From Tunicatimonas pelagia (GTDB lineage: Bacteria; Bacteroidota; Bacteroidia; Cytophagales; Cyclobacteriaceae), in contig NZ_CP120683.1 of assembly GCF_030506325.1 (NCBI RefSeq), forward strand, positions 6,266,501-6,330,500: 64,000 nucleotides of DNA, written 5' to 3'. The position numbers and the translations under genes are program-made. The notes beneath the pieces were generated by a model. It had not been told where the DNA came from. It was given only the letters and a program-made list of their open reading frames with translations, and did no database searches. Shown here piece by piece: positions 41,729 through 51,572 of this stretch (within the stretch, counting starts at the first letter, position 1; each line of letters opens with the position of its first letter).

Positions 41729-44290
41729 ATGGTTTCTAAAAGGTCATCAGCCCTACGGTCGAAGGTAGTAATCGGGTTTATACTGGTTTTTTCGGCATTA
41801 CTTATAGCGGCTTACATTTCCTACGAAAGTTTTTCTGAGCTACAACAGGCTTCCCAAACCATTTCCCAGCCTGATCTGAAAATCAAGCGGATTGATAGCA
41901 TTCTTATGGCGGTTACCACCACCGAGAACACGCTTCAGGAGTATTCGGTACTTCGTTCGTCTAATAAACAAAAAGAAGCGTCTGATAAGCTAGAAGTTTA
42001 TTACGATCAGGTAAAGGAAGTAGAGAGAATTATTGGCTCGCTGGAAAGTGAAACCGAAAAAGAAGAATATACGCTAGATTCGGTGGTAAACTTGATCTTG
42101 GATAAACTAGTGAGTTTAGATGCTTTTCGGGAAATTGAGGAACAACGAGGTGATTTCGATTTCTATAATCAGGCTTTATCTGAGCTGGAAAGTGAAGTAT
42201 CTACGATAGCGTCTCAGCGTAACGCACCTCACTTTCTGGAGGATACTGCTCGGCAGAATATTGATATTCGGATAGATAAAAAAACAATACTTGGTCGCCT
42301 GTTTTCAAGAGACAAGGAAGAACAGCCCTTTGCTACTGCTGAACAAGAAGATGAACCAATTACACTAGCTCCAGACTCGGTTCGGCAGCTACTACGGCAG
42401 GTGCGTAATGATCAGGCACAACGGCAACAACGCATAGATCAGCAAGAGCTAACTTATCTACAAAACAACGCTCAAGTGATGGGCAGTATCTATCAGCTAG
42501 TAGGGCAACTAAAAGAGCAAGAACAAGCCCGTTCGCAGGAGCGGGTAGTAGAGGCTCGGGCTGCTATGGACGAGGCTATCATTCGGATTGCCATTATTTT
42601 GATTGTTGCTTTTTTAAGTACTATTCTAATTGTTTATTTCATCTTGGCAGATATTACCCGCAGTGAGTTTTACCGAAACAGGTTACTAGTTGCTAAGTCC
42701 GGTGCGGAGCGGCTGGCTCGGGTTAAAGAAGATTTTTTAGCCAATATGAGTCACGAAATCCGTACTCCGCTTACCGCTATTCTAGGATTTACGGAGCAAC
42801 TGAAGTTTTCTCAACTGGATGCTGAGCAACAAAAGTACGTGGGTGCGCTGGATAGCTCTTCCCGACATTTAATGTCGCTGGTAAATGATATTCTGGATTT
42901 TTCTAAAATTGAAGCTGGTAAAATTAATTACGAACACGAACCCTTCGATGTAGTCCGATTGATTAGCGAGGTAAAGCACGACCTACAGTTGATGGCGCAA
43001 GAGAAGCAGTTAGACTTGCGCTACAGCATCAAGGGCGATGAGCATAAGTACGTGGCGGGTGATGCATTTCGCCTGAAACAGGTTCTGTATAATTTGGTAT
43101 CAAACGCCCTGAAATTTACGCACGAAGGTGAAGTACTTATTATGGCGAAGCTCAAGCCAGTCTCAGCTCAGACAACTCAGTTAATACTGGAGGTGATCGA
43201 CACTGGCATTGGAATTCCTGAAGAGAAACAAGCCTCTATCTTTGATGCTTTTCATCAATCTGATCTATCAACTACGCGCAAATACGGTGGCACGGGTTTG
43301 GGGTTGGCAATTTGTAAGAAAATTATTGAAGGGCAGGGGGGAAGTTTATCCGTAGCAAGTAATGAAGGAGCGGGTAGTATATTTCGGGTTACAATTCAGT
43401 ATCGTTCAGAATCAGCTATTCTTGTTGAAGAAAATTTGGAAGAAGCAGACGCTCCCGATGTGATGTATTCGGGTGGTGAAGCATTGATAATAGACGATCA
43501 TCCGTTAAATGTTACGTTGCTAGAACTAGCGTTGAGTGCCCGAGGTATACAATCAGTTGGTTGCTATTCAGGTAAAGAAGCCGTATTGGCAGCCGAAGAG
43601 AAGGTTTTCGATATTATCTTCTGCGATTTGCATATGCCAGAAATGGACGGTGCTCAAGTAATTCAAGCACTAAAAGAAAATGCGTTAGTGGAAGCGTACG
43701 ACACGCCTATTGTTGCTTTTACGGCGAATATCCAGGCGGAAGAGAAGCTGAAATATGAGCAGATCGGAGTGCAAGATTTTTTGTTGAAGCCTTTTAGTCA
43801 GAGGCAATTAGACCAACTGCTAAAAAAGTACCTCGTTGAACTAGATACTGAACTGGTTATGGAGTCTCAAGCTGAACAACTTGCGCCGAAGCAAAGAGTA
43901 GCGATTGTTTCCCTGGAAAACGTTCGTCAGTTTACCGGGGATGATAACGAGGCATTGGTTTCTTATCTCAAAACTTTTATGGATACCGCTCAGGAGGCTG
44001 GTCAGCAGCTTCAGGTCGCACTAAAAGAAAAGTCAGCCGAGCAAGTTTCTTTTTACGCTCATAAGCTAGTATCGCAGGTGGAGCTCCTCCAAGTAGCCGA
44101 TTTAACCAAACAACTGAAGTACCTAGAGAGTACGGCTTCTTCCGGCCTCTGGAGCGATCCATTAGCCGAAGGCGTGGAAAAAGCTATCGTGATGAACGAC
44201 GCACTGATCGGCTCAGTACAAAATGAAGTGGCGCTACTAGAATCATCGGCGGTAGACGCCAATAGCGAGGGAAGCTATTCCAAATTATAG
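41729..44290 (+). CDS. Hybrid sensor histidine kinase with REC and Hpt-like domain
   Basis: The protein has 853 residues. Membrane helix 1 is near residues 12-31. A periplasmic or extracytoplasmic region (about 32-284) is largely coiled and charged. Helix 2 lies near 285-309 (IIRIAIILIVAFLSTILIVY). Next come HisKA with EDFLANMSHEIRTPLTAIL (phosphoacceptor His342), HATPase_c (DTGIGIPEE, GTGLGLAICKK near residue 530), and a receiver domain around residues 585-705 with ALIIDDHPLNV and CDLHMPEMDG (Asp633). The C-terminus, with YAHKLVSQVELL (His778), looks like an Hpt phosphotransfer domain. Its end overlaps the convergent response regulator gene by 16 bp, suggesting that the two work as a phosphorelay. 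Confidence 0.92.
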   Translation: MVSKRSSALRSKVVIGFILVFSALLIAAYISYESFSELQQASQTISQPDLKIKRIDSILMAVTTTENTLQEYSVLRSSNKQKEASDKLEVYYDQVKEVERIIGSLESETEKEEYTLDSVVNLILDKLVSLDAFREIEEQRGDFDFYNQALSELESEVSTIASQRNAPHFLEDTARQNIDIRIDKKTILGRLFSRDKEEQPFATAEQEDEPITLAPDSVRQLLRQVRNDQAQRQQRIDQQELTYLQNNAQVMGSIYQLVGQLKEQEQARSQERVVEARAAMDEAIIRIAIILIVAFLSTILIVYFILADITRSEFYRNRLLVAKSGAERLARVKEDFLANMSHEIRTPLTAILGFTEQLKFSQLDAEQQKYVGALDSSSRHLMSLVNDILDFSKIEAGKINYEHEPFDVVRLISEVKHDLQLMAQEKQLDLRYSIKGDEHKYVAGDAFRLKQVLYNLVSNALKFTHEGEVLIMAKLKPVSAQTTQLILEVIDTGIGIPEEKQASIFDAFHQSDLSTTRKYGGTGLGLAICKKIIEGQGGSLSVASNEGAGSIFRVTIQYRSESAILVEENLEEADAPDVMYSGGEALIIDDHPLNVTLLELALSARGIQSVGCYSGKEAVLAAEEKVFDIIFCDLHMPEMDGAQVIQALKENALVEAYDTPIVAFTANIQAEEKLKYEQIGVQDFLLKPFSQRQLDQLLKKYLVELDTELVMESQAEQLAPKQRVAIVSLENVRQFTGDDNEALVSYLKTFMDTAQEAGQQLQVALKEKSAEQVSFYAHKLVSQVELLQVADLTKQLKYLESTASSGLWSDPLAEGVEKAIVMNDALIGSVQNEVALLESSAVDANSEGSYSKL

Positions 44291-45651
44291 CGTTTCAGCT
44301 TATTGTACAGTGTTTTACGATCAATATTTAGCACCTTAGCGGCTTGAGTTTTATTATATCGCACTTTAACCAAGGTCTCTTCAATTAGGGCTTTTTCCGT
44401 TTTTTCTTGTATGGCTTTTAAGTCAGGATTGTTAAGGTTCGGAATTGATAAGGTTTCTGAAGTGGCCGATACCGTAGCGGGAGAAGTAATTTCGGCAGGT
44501 AGAACGCCCGAAGTAATAGTGTCTTCGGAAGTGAGTAGCACAGCCCGCCGGATAACATTCTTTAGCTCACGAATATTACCAGGCCAACTGTAGGCTTGCA
44601 GCTTTTCTACCACTTCTGAGGTAAATCCGCTTACATTTTTATTAAGCTCTTGATTAGATTGTTGGAGAAAATGATCCAGAAATAAGGGAATATCCGGCAC
44701 CCGCTCTCGTAACGGAGGTACCGAAATCTGAAACTCATTAAGGCGATGAAACAAATCTTCCCGAAAGTGCCCGTCTTTAGCGGCCTTCTCCAGATTTTCG
44801 TTGGTAGCTACAATGAGGCGGACATCAACTTTTATATCTTTGGTGCTACCTACCTGCCGAATGGTACGCTCTTGAATAGCACGTAGTAGCTTAATCTGAT
44901 TTTCGTAAGAAAGGTTTCCGATTTCATCCAGAAAGAGAGTGCCGCCGTTAGCTGCCTGAAACTGCCCTTCTTTATCTTGTAAAGCTCCAGTAAACGATCC
45001 CTTTAGGTGCCCAAACAGCTCACTAGCCGCTAGCTCCTCCGACAACGCGCCACAGTCTACGGCCACAAACGGTTTCTTGCTCCGCTGGCTCTTTTGATGA
45101 ATGAGGCGAGATACGTACTCTTTACCAGTACCACTTTCTCCTAACACGATTACAGAAATATTGGTAGGAGCTACTAGCTCAATATGCTTTTTAACCTCCT
45201 GTGAGCTTGGGCTTACTCCCTGCACGAAGGGTAGTGTAGGGGAGGGGCTTGATGGCTTAGGCTGAGGGGCAACTGATGATGTATCCGGAGCCTTTTTGTC
45301 AAGCGCATCCCGCATAGAGAGTAAAATCTCATCGGGATTAATTGGTTTGGTAACGTATTCAAAAGCGCCCAATTGCATGGCTTTAACCGCCGTTTTTATG
45401 TTGGCGTAATTGGTCATAATAATGACCGGAAGGTGTAAATATCGCTTTTTGATATTTTTTAGCAGCTCCAAGCCGTCCATATCTGGCAGGCGATAATCAA
45501 TCAAAACAATATCAAAGGAGTGATCATACACGGCCCGAATACCTTCTTTCGCTGAGTAAGCTTCTTGGGTTTCGTAATCGTTTTTTTTCAGGAAGTTGCG
45601 AAGAAGGGTGCAAAAGGAGGGGTCGTCGTCAATAATGAGTACTCGGGACAT
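44275..45651 (-). CDS. Sigma-54-dependent response regulator (NtrC type)
   Basis: The protein has 458 residues. The receiver domain (about 1-115) carries IIDDDPSF and VLIDYRLPDMDG with Asp52. The AAA+ domain has Walker A GESGTGKE (171-178), the sigma-54 contact loop GSFTGA (218-223; the canonical GAFTGA has Ala second), and Walker B LFLDEI (239-244). A Fis-type HTH ends the protein (NKTQAAKVLNIDRKTLYNK). It activates promoters that use sigma-54. The neighbouring hybrid kinase is probably its partner, but no sigma-54 promoter was located nearby. Confidence 0.93.
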   Translation of the reverse strand: MSRVLIIDDDPSFCTLLRNFLKKNDYETQEAYSAKEGIRAVYDHSFDIVLIDYRLPDMDGLELLKNIKKRYLHLPVIIMTNYANIKTAVKAMQLGAFEYVTKPINPDEILLSMRDALDKKAPDTSSVAPQPKPSSPSPTLPFVQGVSPSSQEVKKHIELVAPTNISVIVLGESGTGKEYVSRLIHQKSQRSKKPFVAVDCGALSEELAASELFGHLKGSFTGALQDKEGQFQAANGGTLFLDEIGNLSYENQIKLLRAIQERTIRQVGSTKDIKVDVRLIVATNENLEKAAKDGHFREDLFHRLNEFQISVPPLRERVPDIPLFLDHFLQQSNQELNKNVSGFTSEVVEKLQAYSWPGNIRELKNVIRRAVLLTSEDTITSGVLPAEITSPATVSATSETLSIPNLNNPDLKAIQEKTEKALIEETLVKVRYNKTQAAKVLNIDRKTLYNKLKRYNLE

Positions 45652-45814
45652 TCGCTATGGATGAATTACTTACGTTAATTTATTAATAAATTTACAAATA
45701 TATATACTGATTGTTAGTCTTTGAGGAAAGTAAGGAGTTATTTATGACTTCTGATAACTTAAGTATTTCCCGAGAAACGTTTATCAGGTCATTTTAGTTT
45801 GAGTACGTACTACC

Positions 45815-45848
45815 AAAAAAAAAGCCCCTGATCGAATCAGGAGCCTTT
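45815..45848 (-). terminator. Rho-independent terminator of the PepSY-like gene
   Basis: On the minus strand, GGCTCCTGAT and ATCAGGGGC arms around TCG are followed by eight or nine T. It lies about 20 nt after the stop at 45869. Confidence 0.85.
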
Positions 45849-45868
45849 CTTTAGGAAAAAAATAGTAC

Positions 45869-46183
45869 TTATTGTTCTACTTCTTCGCCTTGATCATTGT
45901 ATACAACACTCTCTTCTTTTGTACCATCTGATACCGTAATCTGGTATTGAGTGGTACCTTCGTTAGAAACCATCTGTCTTACCGAAGTTACATCCCACAT
46001 GGCGTAGTCAGACCCTTCAAATGAGGTTTTAACCATGTCGGGAAGTTGATCAAATTCAATTTCTACTGCTTCGGCAGAGGCAGTGATTGTTTCTTCCGGT
46101 TGGGTTTGCTCTTCCACCTGAGCGAAAGTTGAAAGGCTGAACATGAAAGCAGCCGCAAACATTGCAAAAAATAATTTCTTCAT
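45869..46183 (-). CDS. Small exported PepSY-like protein
   Basis: The protein has 104 residues, with a signal peptide of about 21 residues (LFFAMFAAAFMFSLSTFAQ) and then an acidic mature part. The segment FDQLPDMVKTSFEGSDYA, WDVTSVRQMV and TTQYQITVSDGTKEESVVYNDQGEEV match the pattern of small periplasmic PepSY-like domains that bind or inhibit peptidases. It is monocistronic, ending in a strong terminator. Expected role: periplasmic inhibition or signalling; the partner is unknown. Confidence 0.65.
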   Translation of the reverse strand: MKKLFFAMFAAAFMFSLSTFAQVEEQTQPEETITASAEAVEIEFDQLPDMVKTSFEGSDYAMWDVTSVRQMVSNEGTTQYQITVSDGTKEESVVYNDQGEEVEQ

Positions 46184-46364
46184 TTTGGTAAAAATTTAAG
46201 GTTGATAATTACTCACACCTACTAGAAACTTTGTGCCAAAACGAAAATGATCCCCTGGGTAGCGGTTAAATAAGCTTATTAATGGGTTTACTCATAATTA
46301 GAGAATAAAGTATTAGCGAAAAAGTACGCTAACTGAGGAAGTTATCCCCAGTTTGAGACGTAAA

Positions 46365-47192
46365 TCAGTAGCTTTCTGCTTGGTTGGGGAAGTCCGTCGC
46401 TTTTACATCAGCAATGTAGTTTTTAACCGCCTGGTCAACCACTGATTCTAAATCAGCGTAACGACGTAAAAAGCGAGGATTGAAATCTTTGGTAACCCCC
46501 AACATATCGTGCATCACTAAAACTTGTCCGTCAGTACCGGCTCCGGCCCCAATGCCGATTGTCGGTACTGATAACTGCTTAGTGATTTTTGCGGCTAAGT
46601 CGGCCGGAATTTTCTCGAACAATACCCCAAAGCAGCCGCATTCTTGCAGTAGTAGGGCATCTTGCGTCAGTTTATCAGCTTCTTCCTGTTCTTTTGCCCG
46701 CACAGAGTATGTTCCGAACTTATAGATTGACTGGGGGGTAAGCCCAAGATGCCCCATTACCGGAACACCCGCACTAATAATTCTTTTAACCGATTCTTGA
46801 ATTTCTTCCCCACCTTCTACTTTTACCCCGTGTGCTCCTGATTCTTTCATAATACGGATAGCGGAGCGAAGTGCTTCCGAAGAATTACCCTGATAATATC
46901 CGAAGGGAATGTCTACCAGCACAAAGGCTCGCTTCACAGCTCGTACTACCGAGCTAGCGTGATAAATCATCTGATCTAAGGTAATGGGTAAAGTGGTTTC
47001 GTGTCCTGCCATTACGTTTGATGCAGAATCTCCAACCAAAATAATATCAATGCCAGCCCCGTCAATTAAGGTTGCCATTGAGTAATCATACGCCGTAAGC
47101 ATGGCTATTTTCTCTCCCCGATTCTTCATGGCTGAAAGCTGATGCGTAGTAATCCGCTTAATATTAGCTGATGAATTAGATTGAGTAGACAT
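46365..47192 (-). CDS. panB: 3-methyl-2-oxobutanoate hydroxymethyltransferase (PanB)
   Basis: A cytoplasmic enzyme that makes ketopantoate, first step of pantothenate (vitamin B5) synthesis, using 5,10-methylene-THF. The protein has 275 residues from the ATG at 47192 (an in-frame TTG 6 nt upstream is less likely). The TIM-barrel motifs are [14 protein letters not shown] near residue 32, [17 protein letters not shown] near 52, [25 protein letters not shown] near 145 and [17 protein letters not shown] near 215. No panC/panD is adjacent. A long AT-rich gap separates it from the next gene upstream. Confidence 0.96.
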   Translation of the reverse strand: MSTQSNSSANIKRITTHQLSAMKNRGEKIAMLTAYDYSMATLIDGAGIDIILVGDSASNVMAGHETTLPITLDQMIYHASSVVRAVKRAFVLVDIPFGYYQGNSSEALRSAIRIMKESGAHGVKVEGGEEIQESVKRIISAGVPVMGHLGLTPQSIYKFGTYSVRAKEQEEADKLTQDALLLQECGCFGVLFEKIPADLAAKITKQLSVPTIGIGAGAGTDGQVLVMHDMLGVTKDFNPRFLRRYADLESVVDQAVKNYIADVKATDFPNQAESY

Positions 47193-47596
47193 AAACAATA
47201 GGGGTTAAATTGAAGTAAATACAGTATGATGTCTTAATTTTTTTAGCCAATCGACGCATTAAGCAGGAGAATAGTCCCCAGAATAAGCAAGACATGCTGA
47301 TGTAATATTTGAGAAATGTCAGCTAATTACCAAAGTGTAGAGCAATTATTGATAACCCAAATTGCAAAAAACGTAGGATTTTAGCCATAATTAAACCACT
47401 TACAGCGAAATAGAGGCATCAATTGGGTAAAAGATATTTTTCATATTTAGGTAACATATTCGACATTAGTCCGAATTATTACAAATTTCTACCGTTATTG
47501 ACACGAATCAAATACCGTAGAAGGATTCACATAAAGTGATAGTTTTTTGTATATATTTTATATAATATTGCATTATATAAATTAAAAAGCAGGAGT
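47193..47596. other. AT-rich intergenic region upstream of the 128-residue gene
   Basis: This 404-base gap lies between two divergent starts and contains no gene I can support. Its right end is extremely A/T-rich (TTTTTTGTATATATTTTATA through to ATTAAAAAG) and finishes with GCAGGAGT directly before the ATG, an uncommon Shine-Dalgarno for this phylum. A short inverted pair, TTCTAC and GTAGAA, sits near 47489-47524. An unknown regulator may act here. Confidence 0.45.
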
Positions 47597-47983
47597 ATGG
47601 TTCGTTATCCTGAATTACTAAAAGTGCCTGAGATTGCAGAGCGTTTCTATAAGGAGTTTAGAGATGTGTTGCCTCAAGAGAAATTTTTCACTGATTTTTG
47701 CTTTGTGGATCACTGTGATGGTTTTCAATGGGCTTTTTACAAGCATTTATTGAATGACCAAAGTAGTCTGTTTAAGGTGAACTCTCAGGTTCGTTCTTAT
47801 TTTCTTGATAATAGCGGTTACGTAAAGCGTTTGGCATTGTACGCCATTTTTGTGAAAGAGTGCATGGAAGAAACTGGCGAAATGCTATTAGAGCAAGAAT
47901 ATTATGAACTGATGCCCAAATTTGAGGCTTCTCAAAGCAAAATACTAGACCTCGTAAATATGCTAATGGGCGATGCTCTTTAG
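47597..47983 (+). CDS. Hypothetical protein (128 aa) behind a strong AT-rich leader
   Basis: A compact soluble protein with a Phe/Tyr-rich core: ERFYKEFRDVLPQEKFFTDF, CDGFQWAFYKHLLND, RSYFLDNSGYVKRLALYAIF, ECMEETGEMLLEQEYYELM. It has no signal or membrane helix, two separated Cys and a helical end. I recognise no family. It overlaps the convergent P1 peptidase gene by four bases. The strong ribosome-binding site (AGGAG) and AT-rich leader suggest efficient or regulated expression. Confidence 0.7.
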   Translation: MVRYPELLKVPEIAERFYKEFRDVLPQEKFFTDFCFVDHCDGFQWAFYKHLLNDQSSLFKVNSQVRSYFLDNSGYVKRLALYAIFVKECMEETGEMLLEQEYYELMPKFEASQSKILDLVNMLMGDAL

Positions 47984-49107
47984 TTTGACGGCAAATAGCC
48001 GTGTTTTTTCATTAAAGACTTTACCTCATTAAGTGGTAACGCTTTTATTACATGGTTTTGTTGTCCGTACATAGTTTCGGCCAGGAATATTGAGTTTAAG
48101 ATTGCTTCTTCGGTAGCTTCTATCGCCGCCCAGAATAGCGGGGTCATATTTTCATTTTTCACTACTTCATTTTTTTCTACCAGCACATCCGATGGTACAA
48201 TACGGCTTGCGGTAGAGAACGCGATAACATAATCGCCGCTGCCATTAGAAGCAACCCCTCCGGTACGGGCTAAGCCAAAAACTGCCCGTTTGGCTAGTCG
48301 TTTCAGATTACGGGCTGATAGCGGCGCATCGGTAGCCACCACAATCATGCACGAACCATCCGATTTTTGCTGAAACTGCTCTTTCCAGTAGGGGTTTAGT
48401 GTGGCACCAACCGGAACACCTTTAATCATAAAGTCACCACCAAAATTAGTCTGCACCAAAACCCCCACGGTGTATCCCCCAAATTTGTCAGGTAGCTGAC
48501 GAGAGGAGGTACCAATGCCGCCTTTAAATCCAAAGCAAACTGTTCCAGTGCCGGCTCCTACATTTCCTTGAATAACACTGTCTGAGGTTGCTTGGCTAAT
48601 AGCATCCAATACATCTTTTTCTGTGACATGTCTACCTCGAATATCGTTGAGAAAGCCATCGTTCGTTTCACCCACCACTGCATTGACCGATCGCACTTCA
48701 GAATTTTCGGGTTGCTGTAAGGTGTAAGTAGTCAGCGCTTGCACGGCGGTAGCTACACTTAGCGTATTGGTTAGAACAATCGGGGTTTCTAAGTTGCCTA
48801 GTTCTTCTACTTGAGTGGCACCCGTCAGCTTTCCGAAGCCGTTGCCTACGTAAATAGCTGCGGATACTTTTTCCTGAAACAGATTGCCGTTGTGAGGTAA
48901 AATGGCGGTAACCCCTGTGCGAAGGCTATCGCCCGCAACAAGTGTGGTATGCCCCACTGCAACTCCGGCTACGTCGATAATAGCATTTTTGGGTCCGGTA
49001 GGTACTACGCCAATCTCAAGTCCCATCTCTCGCACCGAGATCCGCTGGGCAGCGAGGTAATGGATCGTAAGAAAGAAAAGAAGAATGAGGGAAGATAATC
49101 GGAGCAA
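47980..49107 (-). CDS. P1-family (DmpA-like) aminopeptidase, exported
   Basis: The protein has 375 residues, a self-cleaving N-terminal-nucleophile hydrolase of the DmpA/beta-peptidyl aminopeptidase type. I take the TTG at 49107 as start, because it gives a signal peptide (LRLSSLILLFFLTIHYLAAQ) and lies 2 nt after the TAG of the upstream DUF5916 gene. Motifs: VGHTTLVAGDSLRTGVTAIL, VLTNTLSVATAV, NDGFLNDIRGRHV, and the autocleavage region GFKGGIGTSSR with the nucleophile Ser near residue 208, then TNFGGDFMIKGVPVG. It would release N-terminal residues from peptides in the periplasm. Convergent four-base overlap with the 128-residue gene. Confidence 0.85.
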   Translation of the reverse strand: MLRLSSLILLFFLTIHYLAAQRISVREMGLEIGVVPTGPKNAIIDVAGVAVGHTTLVAGDSLRTGVTAILPHNGNLFQEKVSAAIYVGNGFGKLTGATQVEELGNLETPIVLTNTLSVATAVQALTTYTLQQPENSEVRSVNAVVGETNDGFLNDIRGRHVTEKDVLDAISQATSDSVIQGNVGAGTGTVCFGFKGGIGTSSRQLPDKFGGYTVGVLVQTNFGGDFMIKGVPVGATLNPYWKEQFQQKSDGSCMIVVATDAPLSARNLKRLAKRAVFGLARTGGVASNGSGDYVIAFSTASRIVPSDVLVEKNEVVKNENMTPLFWAAIEATEEAILNSIFLAETMYGQQNHVIKALPLNEVKSLMKKHGYLPSN

Positions 49108-49109
49108 AA

Positions 49110-51572
49110 CTACAGGTTATTACGCCCAATCCGTTTCATCATCATGGAGTAGTCAATGAAATAAAGTACCCTTACAGACACACTGTTGCTCTGAGGAGAT
49201 GCGAAGGTATTCTCTAAGTTTGTGATGTAGTCATTTTGCAGCACATCTTCGTCGCGTACAATATTATTCTTCCAAACTACGCTAATCTCACTGGCAGGAG
49301 CAAAAGCATAGGTATATACCATGTCAATGTTGAAGGTATTGTAATTACGATTCTCATTACCATCGTAATCGCTATCGAGCAATTCGCCTTGGTCGCCTAA
49401 GGTGTAGAATTCCTGATAGTCTGCCTCCGACCAGTAGTGTCGCATTCGGAAGGAAAGATCCATCCGATTATTGAAGGTGTACTTAGTTCGGAAAATATTG
49501 CTAATGGTATTAATATCTCGTCGCCCGAAGGTTATTAGATGAGCATCATCAATCTTTTCCTTTTCAGCAAAGCCAATATCATTAGCCCTAGCCTGATAAA
49601 CTAAACTACTGGAGAAGGTAAGCTTATTATTTACCCGAAAACGAGGGTCAAAGCTCAGATATAATCCTTCTTGATCTTCAAAATCAAAATCGGTGTAGCC
49701 CACGTACCCTCCGAGTGATAGCTGATTGCGATTATCGGTACGCATAGACACTCCGAAATTATGGTAAGCGGGTTCAACCACATATCGACCCTCTACCCGA
49801 GGTTCAAAGTAATCGTAACGATGCACCGGAGCCGATTCGTAGCGCAGGCTCATGGATAGAAAATTACGAAACGTACCCCGCGCTGAAGCAGACACGTTGA
49901 ACTGGGTGAATACCGAAGGGGCATACAAGCGTTGGTAGCGAAAGTCTAAATCCGTAGAGAGGTTTAATAACTTCCAAAAAGGCTTGTAGATGTTGTACCC
50001 GACATTAGCCGAAGTTCGTACCTCATTATTGGCTCGTAAGAAACCCATATCGTTGGGGTCGTACGTATCGCTTTCAATATAATTGGTAAATGAAGCTCGG
50101 AAGTTACCTCCCACTTTGGCTAAAGTGGCCGATGACATAAAGCCGTACTCATTACCATCGGCTAAACCGTATTTTTGAGATACTGCCCCCCGGCCAGATA
50201 TTGCGTACTGATTGCCCTGATTGGCTAAGCGAAAAGTAGTCCCAGTTAGGTTCGCATCGTAGTGATGCCCCTGGCGAAGCACATTGGTGTTAACCAAACT
50301 AACGTAGGAATTATTAGGTAAACTCTGGTCGAAGGCCAGTACATTGTAATTTGTAAAAGGATCGGTAAGTACTTCGCGTACTTCGCCCGTTTCAGTGTCT
50401 TGTACTCGGGCAAAGGTGCTACTCGTCATGGCATTAAACACTCCCATTCCGAAGCCTTTGGTGGTTCGTCCCGATAATTTGGTAGCATTGATCAGGCCAC
50501 TCTCTTGTGGGTTAGATAAAATTTCCTCGGTATCGGAAAGCTGATCGTCTACGTCGCCGTACAGTAGCGGTCTCCCACCCACCCGGCGGGAGTAAAAGAA
50601 ATCGCCTTTGTTAAATAGATCGGTACCTTCCTTAAAGAATTGGCGATTTTCATCAAACTGAACCTCAAAAGGGGTGAGGTTTAGCACCTGATTATCGGAA
50701 ACTACCTGACCAAAATCGGGTACGAGGATCATATCCAGCGTGAATGCATCGTTAATTCCGTAACGAATGTCCATTCCGCCGTTAAACTGTGAACTGGTGG
50801 AAGCGGGATTTTCGAGGTCGCCGGAATACGTATCATGATAAGCCGAAACGTAGGGGGATATAGAAAGGCGAACGGGAGATTTTACGTTGATAACGCCCGC
50901 CATACGACCGAACTGATTGACAAATCCATTAACTTGGGGATCAATTTCATTCCAGTAATTGCTTTCATTGTTTCGCCGTACTGCGCGACGAAAGTTAACG
51001 CCCCACTCTTGAACGGGGGTTTTAGGAAATCGAAGAGCCGAGAAGGGTACCTCCATTTCTACGTACCAATTGGAACCATCTATGGTAACTTCGCTAATCC
51101 AGGCAGCATTCCAGCTTTCATCCCGGCCCATGGCGGTCCACCGGCGGTCAATCTGCACTCCAGCGGCCGAAATCGAAAATTCAAAGGCGTTAATATCGTC
51201 ATCGTACGTATCAAAATATACACTGAAAACATCGGAAAAACCAAAGTCATCCCGCTTCGTGAACTCCCGCATAATGCTGTCTGCTGATACGTCGTATAGG
51301 TAAGCACCTATGTAGATTGAATGATTGTCGTACAGTACTTTTACTTCCGTAGGTACCGAAGGCTCACCGCCTGGGTTAGGACTTCGCTGCACAAAGTTCA
51401 TGGCCGAGCAGCGGGTCTTCAGCCAAATTTCTTCATCCAGTATTCCATCAATTTTGGGAGGGGCAGTAATGCGGGTAGCGAAAAGATTCTTTTGAGGAGT
51501 ATCGGCTGATAAAGCAAAAGGAAGTGTTAGTAAATAAATAGAAAGAAAAGCAAGCAAAAATTTGAGCGACAT
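49110..51572 (-). CDS. DUF5916 outer-membrane protein with N-terminal carbohydrate-binding-like domain
   Basis: The protein has 820 residues from the Met at 51572 (the frame opens 15 codons earlier). The signal is FLLAFLSIYLLTLPFALS. Residues about 25-230 form a CBM9-like sandwich (PPKIDGILDEEIWLKT, VLYDNHSIYIGAYL, EMEVPFSALRFPKTP). The rest is the DUF5916 region: VSPYVSAYHDTYSGD-like strands and DFGQVVSDNQVLNLTPFEV, ending in many alternating strands like a beta barrel. The combination is typical of outer-membrane proteins in this phylum. It precedes the P1 peptidase with two-base spacing, so both are probably one transcript. Confidence 0.9.
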   Translation of the reverse strand: MSLKFLLAFLSIYLLTLPFALSADTPQKNLFATRITAPPKIDGILDEEIWLKTRCSAMNFVQRSPNPGGEPSVPTEVKVLYDNHSIYIGAYLYDVSADSIMREFTKRDDFGFSDVFSVYFDTYDDDINAFEFSISAAGVQIDRRWTAMGRDESWNAAWISEVTIDGSNWYVEMEVPFSALRFPKTPVQEWGVNFRRAVRRNNESNYWNEIDPQVNGFVNQFGRMAGVINVKSPVRLSISPYVSAYHDTYSGDLENPASTSSQFNGGMDIRYGINDAFTLDMILVPDFGQVVSDNQVLNLTPFEVQFDENRQFFKEGTDLFNKGDFFYSRRVGGRPLLYGDVDDQLSDTEEILSNPQESGLINATKLSGRTTKGFGMGVFNAMTSSTFARVQDTETGEVREVLTDPFTNYNVLAFDQSLPNNSYVSLVNTNVLRQGHHYDANLTGTTFRLANQGNQYAISGRGAVSQKYGLADGNEYGFMSSATLAKVGGNFRASFTNYIESDTYDPNDMGFLRANNEVRTSANVGYNIYKPFWKLLNLSTDLDFRYQRLYAPSVFTQFNVSASARGTFRNFLSMSLRYESAPVHRYDYFEPRVEGRYVVEPAYHNFGVSMRTDNRNQLSLGGYVGYTDFDFEDQEGLYLSFDPRFRVNNKLTFSSSLVYQARANDIGFAEKEKIDDAHLITFGRRDINTISNIFRTKYTFNNRMDLSFRMRHYWSEADYQEFYTLGDQGELLDSDYDGNENRNYNTFNIDMVYTYAFAPASEISVVWKNNIVRDEDVLQNDYITNLENTFASPQSNSVSVRVLYFIDYSMMMKRIGRNNL

